64,000 nucleotides of DNA. It comes from Acanthopleura granulata (taxonomy: Eukaryota > Mollusca > Polyplacophora > Chitonida > Chitonidae). The stretch spans positions 496,001-560,000 of the forward strand of contig JABBOT010000033.1 of NCBI GenBank assembly GCA_016165875.1, read 5' to 3'. Position 1 is the stretch's first letter; each line of letters begins with the position of its first letter. Made by a program: the position numbers and the translations under genes. The notes under the pieces are model-generated. The model did no database searches and had not been told where the DNA came from. It was given only the letters and a program-made list of their open reading frames with translations. Positions 25,601-40,403 of this stretch are shown piece after piece.

Positions 25601-26319
25601 CTAAACTAAGGATGTGAGACCGAAAAGACACAGTTAGCAAGGACGTGAGTTTGTACAAGGATAGCAAGGACCAATGTACAATTTTCCGAAACTTACTTGC
25701 GTAACTCAGACTATAACTTAGCACAAAATGAAATTCATCTTTTACTTCATTCGTTTTACATACTTTACATAAAGGTTAATGTCTCGGTATTCACCTAGCT
25801 CTACTAGCTTATGATAAACACACCAAAATCTTACAAACCACCTGCTGTACAGTCTGTTATCTGTATATACCTACATACACCTGTGCATGTCGCACTCATG
25901 CGATAACAGTTGCCAAACTTCAGGTAAAATACGGCACCGCTTAAGTTAATTGTGCATTACACAAAGTGTGTCTGGTTGAGCGAGTCAGTGAGTTTGTGTG
26001 CACACATACAATCGGGCTACGCAAGTAACATAACCTCTGCTCAACTCATACAAAGCTGAATACGCTTTACAACATACCCTTAGTCTAATCCAGCCTCGCT
26101 CTCACGATTGCAACATCCTTCCAGGGAATTTTTATTTGCATGGTCTGTGAAGCGGTCACGTGATCTTCCTCGAGTTCGATGTGGCGTTAAGGCATAATCA
26201 TTCATTTCTTCCTTACTGTGGTTCAACTGCATATATACACCTAAGACTGCCGGCGTACATCCTCTGTCGGTTCACTTATATACCAAGACTGAAAATAGAT
26301 ATCTCACAATTTTGCAAAC

Positions 26320-26470
26320 ACCCATTTGGAGAAAGTGACAAGACCCATATTGCCCAGGTTATATAACACTAGACCAAAGTCAGGCCTGCTTGGTACAAGC
26401 GCTTTTGGATTGATTATTAGGCCTATTTGACCGGGCAATATGGGTCTTACAATTTTTCTCCAAACCGGGG
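26320..26470. mobile_element. Short hairpin (MITE-like) element, copy B
   Basis: Counterpart of the hairpin element in copy A, with the same arms and spacing. Only scattered single-base differences are visible, for example in the loop-side TTTTGGATTGATT. Confidence 0.7.
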
Positions 26471-28142
26471 ACATTTCAAAAATACCACAAGCTTGTTCTA
26501 CATACAGTATTATATACAAAGTCTATATGGTTTTGATGCGTAATTACATGTATTTCCGTTATATATCATTTAGTTAAGTAGCTTTCGGTAATAAAGCTGT
26601 TCATTGTCGTACAGCAGGGAAAGATGCGAGTGTGCTTGTATGAAGAGAGGCATTATTAACAAGGTGGTGGGACTTGACCTCAACGCTCCTGCCTCAAATT
26701 CGCGTTATCGCTGTGCTTTGGTCGAAGGTCAGAAAATAAATGAGTGTAGGCCTATAGGTTATAAGTATATATATGACATAGGCTTTAGGAGAAAGTATAT
26801 TTCCTGTATATCAGGGTTTAACCCGACGTTCATGTATTATGGCCTTCAAGTGTCACGTGTATTTCCGTCATGTCGCGAGTTTGTCTCCTCGTAGGCCTAC
26901 ACTATCTGAACGACTGGCTATTGTAAACAAGCGACTGTAATGCTATTTAGAGGCACCATACTCCTCTCAGCGGACACCTCGCTCTGCTGGTTGGCAATGG
27001 TAACGGGTAACCAATGAAATCAGATCCCCTTGTCCACGTGATGGGGGTGTAGGTAAAGGCTTTTTTTAAAGTCGCATGGGACAAGTTTTCAAGTGAAAGT
27101 GAAATTTTCAACATGTAATAATTGAAGAAAGGGTACATCAGACTGACAACTAAAAGACACGTACTTTTCTTGAAATCGGTTAATAAAATCTTAAGCCCAA
27201 GACCCAGCTGGAGAAACGTGATCACTGGATTCGGGCTTGCGGGAGGCCCCACAAGGATGTAACCAACATAGACAAACACAAGGCTGTGTGTTCGAAGGTT
27301 CATAGAATTACTCACATTTTCACTTATTTGATGTAATAATACATAGTTGACTTGTAAAGGAATGTAATTCCATCTATCTCAGACAATGACTAGTCGATAA
27401 ACTTTCGCTTGGATATATCACGTATTGTTCTTGTTGGAAATGTTCATCTGGTACTGGTCGGCCATCTTGAATACCGTTTAGCGACAGTAACTAAGGGGGC
27501 GTAGCTTAGCGGGCGATGTCGGAAATGTGTATAGGGAAACCGGATGCATGGGCTCTTGGAGTCCCTATAGACCAAGGCCATGCACCACATAGCCCTTGAC
27601 CATGGAAGTGAAACTAGAGTGAAATAAGTCTGAATTAAACTTCTTGTTTTGGAAGAGGAATTATTAACAGTTCGTAGCCTAGTTTGGTAGGGAATTTAGG
27701 GCAAATTTTCCCGCGCAATAGCTTTTCTCGTCCACGCCAGACTGGCCATTGCACTCTTGGAATACATGAGTACTATATACTTTGTCCAAACTTGGTCATC
27801 GGAAAGGGCACAATGAACAAAACACAAAGTTTGGACCATAACAGCTGACTCTAAGCGGGAAAAATTCCCTATTGACTTGGGTGAATGGTAAAAATTACCT
27901 CATCCAGCCCTCCACCGAGACCACGTGTTTCCGGAACAATTATTGAATATATTTATTTATTCACTTATTCATTTATTTGTTTGTCTGTTGATTTACTTAC
28001 TTAATTAGTTTTAGCACCATTCTCAAGAATTGTTCATATATACAATTTAGAAAAAAAAATTAAAGGAAAAGAAAAAAAAATATGTGAAGAGAATAAAAGT
28101 GAAAGTACGGACAAGCTGTCATGGAAATGATCTATTTCATTA

Positions 28143-28346
28143 TTTGATTGGTGTTTTCCATCGTCCTCAAGAATATTTCTCTGTCTGACGGCGACCAGCG
28201 TTATATTGGGAGGAAACTGGACAGAGTCAAGGCAAACCCACGACCAGTCGCAGGTTGCTGACAGACCTTCGGGGGTAAGGCCAGAGAAGAAGCTAACACT
28301 ACCTGAAGTTGAACTCACATGGACCGCATTGGTGAGAGGTACCTGG
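28143..28346 (-). mobile_element. tRNA-headed SINE, minus strand (copy B)
   Basis: Same insertion as at 2817-3020, carried by the duplication. It differs by a few bases (for example TCGTCCTCAAG instead of TCGTACTCAAG). Confidence 0.75.
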
Positions 28347-30593
28347 GTATATCTGTTACCTTTAAGCCATATCCTTGTTTAAGCGCAAGTGAAATGAGAT
28401 ATTATAACAATGTATATCAAGCCTACTGTTCGCCTACTATATATATATATATAGATATATATGAACACATGTTTGAAAACCAAAATTCGGCCGCGTTTAA
28501 AAAACTTCTTTATCCAGCTGAGAAACACATCCACTGCAGGCCATGTGTTAAATCTGTTGGCCAGAACGGCTTGGGCTATCTCGGTTTACTTATTTGGCTC
28601 GCGTGAAATGCCGATTAGAGTTGTTCCCCCCTTATTTATAAATGTCTAAGATTTAAATGTTTGTGCGTAGAAATTGTGTGTATAGAAATTGTGTGTACCA
28701 TTGATCAGTGGCGTACTTTTCCGTGGACTTCCAACAGAGGCCGTTAGTTTACTTTGTCAGTGTGAACCTGCCTTCAGTGTCAAACACACACAATGTACAC
28801 AATTTACCGAAGGTTTTTAAATTAAAGTTAAAGTTTGCATATCACAAATCACCAAAGATCTAAGAAAGCATATAAAATAAAAAAAATTAGGACGGATTCA
28901 TGCAAAGAGAAGCATTCAACAGTTTTCAATAACGCCGAAAAGACGGATTGAATGTTTTAGAGGGATTAATAAAATCAGTATCCCAATGGTGTACCATTCT
29001 TGTATATATAGTGTGGTTAATCAAATATGTATCTCAGTTGCACTATGAGTGCAAGTGTCCATATGCCCAACGTGGCCACAATAATCAACATGGCCCAAAG
29101 CCCCAGGCTGAGCGGAATTAGACACAATTAAGAAGCCAGTGAGATTCCAAGAGATTCTGGACATTTCGTCCATATACACCAACAAGAGAAGTGTACTCAG
29201 TGTGAGAGTTAAGGAAAACTGAGGAAAATCCTTGACACACTAAGCCATGGAGGCTAAGACAGCTCAAATCTCAAATGGCCAAAATGTAATATTTGGGCTA
29301 AAACATTTATATTGAGGCATACCCGCTACACAAGCATATTTCAATAAATATGAAAATGTCACCAGGACACAAATTTTAGCCTTAAACGTGAAATCTCGTA
29401 AATGGCACACATTTCATACAACAACACGTAAATTCGTCCCAGAAAAAATTGCTCAATTTTGTCAAAAGTCCTGTTCGTATCCAAATACTTGGTACTAGGC
29501 GAAATTTTGTATCCCAATACTTTGTTCTGGGAGAAATTTCGTTCATGAAATCGCATGACACGGTGCAAAACAAATCATCAGCTAGGGCAGGAATATGACA
29601 TCGAAGTGGACCAACCTCGAGACTCGGAGCAATTGAACGGCATACAGGAAAGGGCTGGAATCCAACTCCATTTCAGTGGTGTCGTTATTTCGCATACACG
29701 GGTTCAAGTTGAGCCAAGTTGGGTCTTCCGGATATGTACAAAATAGAGGGTTTAAGTTACATAGTATGGAACATGATTTAGTTTTGAGGGGGAGGGGGGA
29801 GGTTGCGGCGTAACTTTCCTCATATTCCTGAAAACAACAGTCTTTGTTTGTGACGTGTTTTTTAATTTTTCCTTTAACAGAAATCGAAGTATTCGAATCA
29901 CGAAACGGTCAACCAGTTAAACAATACTGGTATCCAAGTTGAAAGTTAAATTCCAAAAGACCACATTCATTAATTAATAAAATTAGCATCACACTAGCTT
30001 AAAAAAACATGTAAATTTTATTGGAAGATCTATAGTTACCTGGAAATAAATGTCGGAGAGACACATAATGATATCGGACTGACACACACTGATGTCGGAG
30101 AGACACACGTGTACTTAGTCGCCAGTTTCAACATTGAAAAGTCCAAATCTCTTCCAGACATCGTATTCGGATATTTTGATCATACACTATATCCTTTATG
30201 GCTGACAGTCATTGGCTGCACTAATTCTGTCATGGTGTTGATCCGTTTGGTGTTCCCTTGAAGCCACCAAAATTGACAGATTTACAGTGCTGCCTTAATC
30301 GAACATCATGCCGAAGAAACCAAACGTGACACCCGGCACTGCTCTAATATACTGACATCCCGCATGGCACCCACCTGAAGAGCCACATGACGCTGGGTGT
30401 GAGGTCGTGGTAACTAACTATAAGCGGTATAGACGCTCGTGCACATGGCGTTTTGCCCAGTGTTCGTTCGTTGAAAACCACTTGCATCAACCAATACCAA
30501 ATCCGGGCCCGTTTTAACCAAACTTCCTACACATCCGCATAAGTGTAGTATTATGTTGGTTAAACAATACACATTTGCTGAAACAAAACACAT

Positions 30594-30737
30594 TTGCTTA
30601 AGTTTCCCGCGGATTGTCGTGGGTTCCCCCTGTCTTGCGCGGTTTCCTCCCACCATAATGTTGGCCGTCGTCGTATAAGTGAAATTGTTGAGTATGGTGT
30701 AAAACACCAATCAAATAAATAAATAAATAAACAAATG
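30594..30737 (+). mobile_element. SINE 3' part, plus strand (copy B)
   Basis: Same insertion as at 5270-5412. The AAAT tail is one repeat longer, as expected for microsatellite drift. Confidence 0.8.
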
Positions 30738-32360
30738 AATGGCTTCCCTACATTCAAGGAAGTTCATTGGTATCCTACCAAAGCTAGGTGGTTTCAATCC
30801 GGAAAACCAGTGATCAAGGCGGTTATCTCTTTATCACACGAGACATGAGTTCAGTCCCATTCAGGTATTTGAACGTATGTATTTACGAATGCTTACGTTT
30901 TTCATGTCGTACTAAACAATTCTCCATTCACATGACGAAGCACTTTAAATGTATTAAATTCTACGGTGAGTAGATCAATCAGAGTATCTAGCAAATACGG
31001 ACAGTTCAGGACTTCTGGTCATCTGTGTCCTAGTTTTGATTTATTCCCCTTGACCTGGAAGCACAGGCTTAAAACACCTTCATTGATATTTTTACAGTTA
31101 CATGGTTGATTGTATGAAGGGTTGTATGGACCACATTGATAATGTTGGTTCATCCCTGACGTCACGCCGACGTTTCTCCGGCTCTAAGGTAGAACTTTAA
31201 CATCATATCAGCTTTTCAACACCCAGGTACACTTTACTTACTGGGGCATGGTCACCCAAATTTGAGGTATTTTAGCGTTATTACATGACATGCGCATCAG
31301 GTATTTTTCTCAAGAAACAAAATTTACAAGCTTTTCGTTAATCCCAACCCCAGAATAGTACGTTACGTAAATGTTTAAAAACAACCAAAAAACTGAAAAA
31401 TGAAAAGTCTCCCAGAATATTTAAATGATGTACTGTCAATTCAGTGAAACTGGAGCATGCGCACAGCGCTCGGTAAACTTGCTATGTAAACAAACGTGGC
31501 TGATGGCACGCGTAAGAGAAGGTGGCCAGTGGTCACAAAACTACACTGCTTAATAGGGGGATGCAAATGTTGTTGTGGGGGTGTTATAATGCCGAAGATG
31601 GCCCGTGTTGAATTCGAATACCGACAGAACTTTTTCCGGCTCCAACACGCTACATAGTTTAGATTTTTTTCATTTTTACGTGACTGATTATTTTTATGAA
31701 CGAGCTTAAACACTTAGTTAAGACGGCCTAATCACAATTTGTTTAAAAATCCAAATTTTGGACAATTAACAGGAGTGCGGTTCACAAGAACTGCATTCAG
31801 AGCTGAACATAACGATGTACAAGAAGATTTTCGATTTGTTGTAAGATTAATTCCCGTTCCCACAATAAACTGCAGTCATTAGTTTCGTGCACTCTTACAC
31901 CAAGCCCGCAGGTTATTAAATGAGGGTATTAAATGGACCGCTCTGATGGAGATTGAGATACATATAGGTATGGGTTTTTATTATCCAAATCTGTGAAAAT
32001 GGCAAAAAACATACTACGGGCATCTTTCAAACTGCCGCTCTCAGTTAATTTACATACGAAGCTTCCCCATATTAAATACCCTTGATGCGCTCTGAAATGT
32101 AGAACATGCATGCCAAACTACAAGAGAATCCAAGCAGGCAGTCATTTTTGAGAAGAAGCAGTTTTAAACTGTTGACAAAATTTCAATGCGGCCGAAAAAC
32201 CACTGAACCTAGTACACAACATTTTTGATATGCAATACTTCAGGCCATACGAAAGCAACTCCTGAAGTTTGAGCAGTTTTGGTTCAGCGCTTTTCTCATT
32301 AAACGGTGATGACTAGTAAGAATAATCGGGGCAATTTCGGAAAGGTGACGCCCATGCAGA

Positions 32361-32448
32361 TTTATTTATTTATTTGATAGGTGTTTTACACTGTACTCAA
32401 GAATATTTCACTTCTATCATGGCGCCATCCGCGATCATCTGGGTCTGG
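32361..32448 (-). mobile_element. SINE tail fragment, minus strand (copy B)
   Basis: Same fragment as at 7091-7178. The following C-run is shorter here. Confidence 0.75.
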
Positions 32449-33272
32449 CTCCCCCCCCCCTCCCTTTCACCCCCACGTACGACTGGAGAAGATATATTTA
32501 TAATAGTTAGAACCTGATTAAGTCATGTTGCCGGAAGGGCTTCTGAGAAATGTACTACTGAGTTCAAAACAATATCTACATGGATAGGCCTATGTCATTA
32601 TGAATAAGTAATGAATATGGACAGCAATCCTTTGATTAAATTTGGAAAAAGAAGTGAATTGTGCATTTCAGACATCAGATTCAGTGATCTGTCAGATAAT
32701 TATAGCGACCTCTCTTTTTAAGTACAGTATACCCATAACTGGACTCAGATTTGAACTCCTATCCCTTCCCTCTAACTGTTAATCTCTCGGTCCACCTAAA
32801 TCCGGTGACACATGCTGAGTCATCACTGTTGTTGTTCTCACTTTAGAGCCGACGATCTAACACAACGAAAGAGTCACGACTGACGCTTCAACAGCTGTTT
32901 TGTTTCATCGATTAGCCCTGTACGCACTGTCGATATTTTTGTTATGTTGAGAAGCATATATACACACACACACACGCATTATACAAACACAACAGAACAT
33001 ATATATATACATACATATGTATGCATACATTGTGTATACATGTTGTATGTATACATTTCTCGTGCGATGATAAACCGTTCACCATGGTAACCGCGATCTC
33101 GTGGTGCATAGTGACGTGGCGCCGTCTGTCGCTCACCCATTTCACCCCAGCCGCGTCGATTCGATGGTATATTGTGAACAGACGCGTTGTATGTGGCTTG
33201 TGTCACTGTAGTTAGTATGCGGGTCCGCTACTAGCTGTGATTCTAAGCGTACTCTACAGATCAGCTGCAGAG

Positions 33273-33306
33273 GCTATATACCATACTGACGAAGCTCTTC
33301 GGATTT
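33273..33306 (+). promoter_or_regulatory. Candidate TATA-type core promoter of PLAC8 copy B
   Basis: Counterpart of the element in copy A: the same GCTATATACC core and following sequence, with the same distance to the ATG. The flank just upstream differs between the copies at several bases, which would matter if regulation has diverged. Tentative for the same reason as in copy A. Confidence 0.25.
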
Positions 33307-33827
33307 GCGCCACATTTCATTCTAGTTAACCTATTTTTGGTTGCTGCTCCCCGAGTGCCTTGTTCCAGTTTCCAGCATAGCTGCTCCCCAGCAGAATCAG
33401 CGTGAGTAACCCTAAGCTAGTGCCCGGCTCGACTGTACATACGTTGTACCTCAACGCGGCATTCCAACGCTATATAGCTTCACAGCCCTGGTAGGATCAT
33501 TACGCTGAAGAAAGTAGTTGTTGTCCAACGACTGTTTATAAGATTTCGGGAGAAAGCAGCGAAAGTTTTGTAAGACAGTTATAAGATTGTGGGATCCCTA
33601 GCTCCTCGACATCTGTAGGTAGGCAGCATACATCTGGACTGAGGAATCAAGAAGACGTTAGAAAGAATCGAGTGCAAAAACTGTCAGCGAAATTTTTGCC
33701 ACCGAGCCCCAGCCGCAAAATCCTAACAGCGTTTTTGGCCTCCTGTTGCACGATCGGCGACCAGGTCCCTCCCAAAGAGTACGAGTGACAGCTTTCACCA
33801 GTTCACCAACACTATACCAGTGCCGCA

Positions 33828-34154
33828 ATGTCTAACGAATTTCAACACGGTCTCTGCGGTTGCTTCGACAACCTTGGGCTTTGCATCATTTCTTACTTCG
33901 TCCCTTGTTATCAGTTCGGCAAGAACGCCGAAGCTGTAGGAGACAGTTGTCTTTTGTGCGGCCTCGCCTTCCTAATCCCTGGCGTTGATCTGTGCCTAGG
34001 GGCCCACATTCGCACAAAAATCAGGGATGCTAAAGGAATCCCCGGTAGCTTCATCGGAGATTTAATCCTGTGGCTCTGCTGTCCGCTTTGTGCGCTCGTC
34101 CAGGAAGCGCAAGAAGTTCAAGACATACGGCCTCAAGCGATCGCTCGGGAATAA
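33828..34154 (+). CDS. PLAC8-family cysteine-rich membrane-associated protein (copy B)
   Basis: The same 108-residue PLAC8-family protein as at 8558-8884. By eye the coding sequences differ at a single base, AAT versus AAC for Asn15, which is silent, so the proteins are identical. The start context and about 560 bases upstream are also nearly identical (three substitutions seen). A block about 590-680 bases upstream of the ATG is clearly more diverged. Both copies are uninterrupted and both look able to encode protein. If the duplication is real, this is a recent tandem paralogue pair; if it is an assembly artefact, the two are alleles of one gene. Confidence 0.93.
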   Translation: MSNEFQHGLCGCFDNLGLCIISYFVPCYQFGKNAEAVGDSCLLCGLAFLIPGVDLCLGAHIRTKIRDAKGIPGSFIGDLILWLCCPLCALVQEAQEVQDIRPQAIARE

Positions 34155-37100
34155 TGGAAGAGGAATGTCACAGACCGCGGGTGACGCCCTAATCTGCAGC
34201 GATTTGTATAACTTATATATATGTATGTATGTATGTACAATCGGTCGCCGCCATTAGGGGAAAGGAATCCACGGACTTCCACGGAGCATTTCATAACGCT
34301 TGGTCTTCCCTTTTTTTTTCAGAAAACAAAACTTTTTCTCAGCTGACACTGCCAAGATGCCATTACCCAAAAGGACTCAATTACCATATACTGTTGATTA
34401 CGGACTACGCCGTTGCTGTTTTTTGCTCACATTGGATTACACATTTCGTATTTAGCCCTTACTTTCGCTCACTGGACAAATGGACCAGTGGTTGGTATTT
34501 ATTTGCAGGCTTGTCCCATTTTTGGAACTGTAGTTCATATTCCCTCTGCAACCTAAAGAGTTTGAGGTCTAACTCTCTCAGGATATACTTGTTTTGCAGA
34601 AGTATATACCGGTATGTAGATAAAAAAAAACATCCCTGGACTTTGTAAGATGTTAGACTGCGATCTAATCTTCCACAGAACTATGGTGTGTTAATGCACA
34701 ACCAGAAAAGTTAAACGGTACTCACCCGACCGCCATTTTGTCGGGTACCACAGGTGGCGACCTTGACTTCGATCTTGACTTCTCGACCTCTACCGCGCGT
34801 GGAATTCCGGAACTCGGCAGGGTAATGAAGTGCACGTGTTCGCCTCTGCCAACCAGTGTTGGGAAACATAATATGTCTTAACTTACATACGCAGATTTTG
34901 GATATTTTCGAGGTGCATCAAAGCAGGGGCACAGTGTTTTTCTTTTCGCTATGGAATATTTTTATGGGAAAACACCTCACACTCTTCAAACCAAAGGACA
35001 GACGCGTTTGGAATTAGTTTTAGGAAGTTGATTGTGTTTGTTTAAGTATTGAAATGCTTCCTGATCGTTTCGGTTAATGAAAAATCTTATTTTGTTTCAC
35101 ATTTTTTTCTGTACCATTCATTTCAATATTTCTTTGAACAACGAGAATTACCTCAATAATGCTTACTCAAATATCCTTGTTACCTCCCAAAGGTGAAACA
35201 TGTGGATTTTCACAGCTTCAGTTGGAATCTGTTTCCATTTGGTACGTGGTCTCTGATTTGTCTCTTTGGTTGTCGTTTTTATCTCTGTATTGGTATAAGC
35301 TGGTAATCTTAATGGTTTGTTTGTTATTTTCTTCGCTAATGTAACTCTAGGATAACTGGTGTAGCTATTGTGAGAACTCTCTGTGTGAGCACAGGTTTTT
35401 CCACGTGAGAGGGATACATTTAATGAAAACTATATATTTGTCTTTTCCACGGTTTTGGACAAAATGTTAAAATGTTTTCTTCAGAGGTTCATATCCACTC
35501 AGGTAACACCAACACAACAAAAAAGAAAATAAGCATGCTAATAATATAACCCAGTGCAAATTAAACAACCTTGATATTTTTGGACCTGATGCTAACGACT
35601 TCGTTTCGTCTCAAAAAATATTTCCAGTTTGCAGCCACTTAAAAACGTCCATCATAATAGGATAGCCCAGTACACAACATGAATGACCCTCAATTCCGCC
35701 ATATTTGAAACTATAAATTTTGGGAGCTGATGCTAACCACTCTATTTTGTCAGTCTAAGACGTCCATTTTCTCTATTTCTTTGTTATAACACGCAATGAA
35801 AACATGGATCCATTAGCTATGGCAACCTATTATAGGGTAAATAACACGATGTCCAAAAGCCTAGGCGGTTACTCACCAATTTTTGTAACCAGGCTTGTCC
35901 ATAACTACCATCACTTCATGACGACCACAGCACATGGCTATGCATTTTTATCAAAAATGTAGAAATTATACGCTATAAAACAAACTGGTGAATGACTTTT
36001 AGGTGCAGTGTAGCAGTAGCATATCTAAAATCAATATCGTCAAAGCGAATACAAACATGACATTTTGGCAATAGACAATAAATAGTGGCCAGATACCAAA
36101 GGCAGCTCAAGGGTTCTTTTTCCCGTACCAAGCCATTACACGCCAGCTGGTGAGGTCTCTGGTTCAACCGAACAAAGATCGTACAACGTGACAAAAAACA
36201 ATACATGCGAAAAAATGTATAAAATGTAACACCAAATTACCTCCCATCATGTCCGAGGTATCTCAGTGGATAATGGACTGGTTGATTCTCCAGCTAATTT
36301 GCAGCTCAAAACTTCAGTGTTTACAAAACTGTTATGGGGTGTATGATTGTGTCAGCCTTTTGTTTGTCAACACCATGAAATAATCATCACTTTCCAGGTG
36401 CAAAAGATATGATGCCCTGAAAACGATCCATTTTCGAGTGAAATATGGCTATGCAACTCCATTTTTTTTTCTTTCACAATCCATTTTGTCTTATTTTTAC
36501 TGTTACGCCATTGATTTTACAGTCACAGTGCCTTGGACAGATCCATTATGCAGTGTATACGTTCTAGGTAGCTCTATTTGCCGTTATATAGCATATGAAT
36601 TATTGCTACCAGATTGGACTATACACGGATTCTATAATCTGTATATTACAAAGTACCCTATGTCACATAACCGTTAATCTACAGAAGATGCGATCGTATG
36701 GAATTGCGAGAAAACAATCTAGTGTAAATATATAGTGCGAAAATCTCTGTTGACGTGAAATGCCAACATGTTACGCTTCGCGGAAAAATGTCAAGTTTGT
36801 TATGGCGCCCATTAGAACGCTATAGGGGCAGTGTTTTCATGTAATAAGTACTTTATATGATTGGTAACATCGGTTATCACAATAAGATCTTTGTCACACA
36901 GCCAGTCAGCGTTTCACAGAATTCACTTTCACTTATACAGAGTTGCTCTATTTTTTCCTGGTTGCAATACATCGCTGTTATTACGAGGCTGTATTATTCA
37001 GTAGTTCTATATTATATAAAGCCCGAAGTAGACTTATTTTTCCGGAAGATTTTTCCCTTTGTTCTAGCTTTGTTTGTTTTTACATCTGTATTTTCCAAAG

Positions 37101-37276
37101 GTTATCTTTTTTTGTTACCTTTGTTATAATCATGTAGCCCAAATTTTCTGTTGCAATAAAAGTATTGGTACGAAGCAGAATGTATCAATGGCTGTAGGCC
37201 TACATATCTGTGTATCATGTACTGTTTTTCTAACATTAACAACATTAAGGAAACATTAGTGAGAAGATCACCTAAA

Positions 37277-37399
37277 GCAACCTGCAGATAGGCGTGGGTT
37301 TCCCCCAGGCCCGGTTTCCTCCCAACCATAATGCTGGCCGTTGTCGTATAAGTGAAATTTTGTTGAGTATGGCGTAAAGGACCGGCCATCTCACCAACT
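37277..37399 (+). mobile_element. SINE, plus strand, further truncated (copy B)
   Basis: The same insertion as at 12050-12212, but the 5' part is missing because of the 91-bp difference between the copies. Confidence 0.75.
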
Positions 37400-38855
37400 T
37401 ACTAAATAAATCTTCAGAATGGTAAAAAAAAAGTAAAAATATGTTAAAATCCTAGTTTTTAGATTTTTTTCAGTGTTCATGTTTTTAAAGTCTTTCTTAT
37501 ATATTTATTTATTTATTTATTTATTTATTTATTTCACTTTAATGAAAGAACAACTTTACTGCTTTACCTTTATATTGGTGTTTAGCACCATACTCAAGAA
37601 TACTGCACCTAAATATCAGTGTTCAGGTTCAGGTTTGTCCGTGGAAGAAATCAGGAAAAACCAAGCCCATATAAAACCTCTGGCCTTTAGCGAGTGCCTG
37701 ACAAACCTTCCGATGTTCTGCCGATCATCCGATCAGAAAGTCCATTGTTATATTTCCATCTACTTACATGTTAACTTGTCTTTTGTCTCAAGTCGGCACA
37801 TAGCTTTGCGAGCCTCGAAATCCCCTGAGCTGGTAATGTTAAACCGACGACATGTCTCTTGTAAAAATTCTGATGGCGTTGTTTGTTTGGTCGATTGTTT
37901 CCAGTTTAACTTCGTTTTCAACATTATTTCAGTCTTAACTGTAGCAGGCCGGGCCCTGTTCCGACATAGTTATAGTGCTGCCTCACTGGAACGCCATGCC
38001 GAAGACACCAGACATGACATCCCCTCAAATCCCCATCCCCATGCAACCTGTCACATTATACTGACACCTGCCTTATCAGTGCTTGGCATGTTCCTCCTGT
38101 GCCATGCAGGAACCAGCGCTGACAGCTTTAGAGAACTGTACAGAAGTTTTCAACCACGAACCGAAGGATCTTTACTTAAGTAGAAAATTTAGGACATTTC
38201 GTGAACCAGAGGCCAATTCCATAAATCAATTTTTGACTTTAAAACTGTTTCACTTTATTTATGTTTTAAAAGGTTTGCTTCAATGTAAAACTGCTTTGTG
38301 GAATCGGTCTTGAAGAACAGGACATCACCAATTCTTTTCAGCTGGAAAACATCTTCTGCTTGCAATATCTCAACGCTGATGCGTTCTTTACTTGAAGATG
38401 GTTTCTTTAAGTAATACGTAAGTAGACATTCATACTTGTATGTGCGGTTCTGGGTCAATAGTTTAAAAAAAAAAAACATTTAACAGAAACCGTTAAAAAC
38501 TTAAGAAAACCTAAATAAAAAGTAAGAAATTATGAGGGTTCATGCCAAGAGAAGCTGTCGACAGTTTTCAATAATTGCAAGACGAGAGGAATGTTTTAGG
38601 CAGAAGAATGAAATCAGCATCCAAATCGTGTACCATGCTATTGTGTAAGTTGTCCTTAATCAAATATACTCGACCAAAGATATCAAACACAATGATCCAT
38701 TCACTCACACTACACTGAGCTGCGTCACATCGGAACACAGCGACAGTGCGAGTGGTACGAATAAGACTACAAATCACTCTTTATTCGTTTCTTACTGATT
38801 CGTCTCCGCCTGATAAATTCCTATTACTAGCATTGCATTTTCCTTTATTCCTTGG

Positions 38856-39116
38856 ACGAGGGGATTAGCGTGCCAGCGCGGGGTAATTACCTAGGTACCT
38901 CTCACCAATGCTGTCGCTGTGGGTCCATGCTCAACTCATACTGCCTTCGTCTCGGGGGGGGGGGGGGCAGGAGGGAGGAGGGCACCAGCAACCTGCCGAT
39001 GGTCGTGGGTTCGCCCGGGCTCTGCCTGGTATCATAATGCTGGCCGCCATCCTATAGGTGAAATATTCTTGAGTACAAGAAAACACCAGTGAAAAGAAAT
39101 GAAATCAAACCAAATC
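38856..39116 (+). mobile_element. Near full-length tRNA-headed SINE with G-run (copy B)
   Basis: Same insertion as at 13671-13928, with a G-run of 14 instead of 13 and a few substitutions in the head. Confidence 0.85.
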
Positions 39117-40092
39117 TTTTGACCTAATTTTGCTTTATCCATTGTTCTTGGGAATGTATAAGTTGGTACTCTCTAAGCAATCACTTGGATAGTTAGAATA
39201 AAACTTTATAACTGAGGTATGCTAACCACAGGCTGGGTTTCATCGTTTGTCAGTTATCATTCTGTGGCAGCGGTTCCTCTCCTAGTTTTGTCCTCCCTGC
39301 TGTTTATATCTTCTACATTGTTCTATTGGGTTTGAACTTGTGACGCGACACACTATCAAGATCTTATAATAGAAACTGCACTTGTGGAATATAAAGTGAA
39401 AGCCTAGATTTAAAATTCAATGTGCGTGGGCGGTCATAACATCACAGTTTTTAAAGTACACACATATGTTACCCCTTGATCGATTCCACACCTTAGTGTA
39501 CAATATTTATGGGTTCCTCGCATTACATATATACCGGTCTATTAATATAGAGATGTATATCTATATACAGGAATATCTAATATATAGGCCTCGACGATCT
39601 GGCGTCCATTACCACCACGCTCATTATTGGCTTTGCTCCACACAAACGCATACCCATACTGAACTAAACTGATATAGCTTTCATAACTTTTGCTCCCACG
39701 ATATGGCTGCAATACATTGCCGAAGTGGCGCTCTAAGCCAAAATAGTTCATTCCTTCATGCAATCATTCATAACCTTTGCTAATATACTTGAAGTTAGAT
39801 GTAAGTAAGTAGGACGCAAGCCTCCCGTTTATAGCGTGTGATGCACACGAAACAATAAAATGTCAGCTTGTTCATACACTTACAAAAACATGCATACCGG
39901 TGTATATATATAAATGCATGCTAATGTAGATAATAGAACATTTCTCTAATAACCTCTACTATACTCGAGTATGTATAGCATAATGCAAACTCACATACTG
40001 GGCAATATATGTTTTATAGTCCAATCTACACTATACACACATAAAGTGAAGTGCAAGCTCAAATATACCCTATCATATTTTCACTATGGAAC

Positions 40093-40403
40093 AAGGTGCG
40101 GGTCGGGGTCTATTGGTTAGAGGCGCTAGTTTTCCAATCACGAGGTGCAGGTTTCGTCCCGGTCTTGGGCAGGGATTTCGTACATTCCCGCTTTCTCACA
40201 GCTTGTGGGACCTTTGGAGACGGCTGGAGCAGAGCTTAATTGTATTAAACCCATATACCGTTTAAGTATGCACGTCGAACGTGGAACAGTTTGTGAGTAA
40301 CTGGCCAAAGGTCACTCCGAGCACGTCCGGTTTCCTCCACTGCCGATGAAACTGACAGTCATGATATACTTGAATATGGCGAGCGTAAAGGAATACTCAA
40401 GTT
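40093..40403 (+). mobile_element. Second SINE type, plus strand (copy B)
   Basis: Same insertion as at 14895-15205, essentially identical. Confidence 0.65.
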
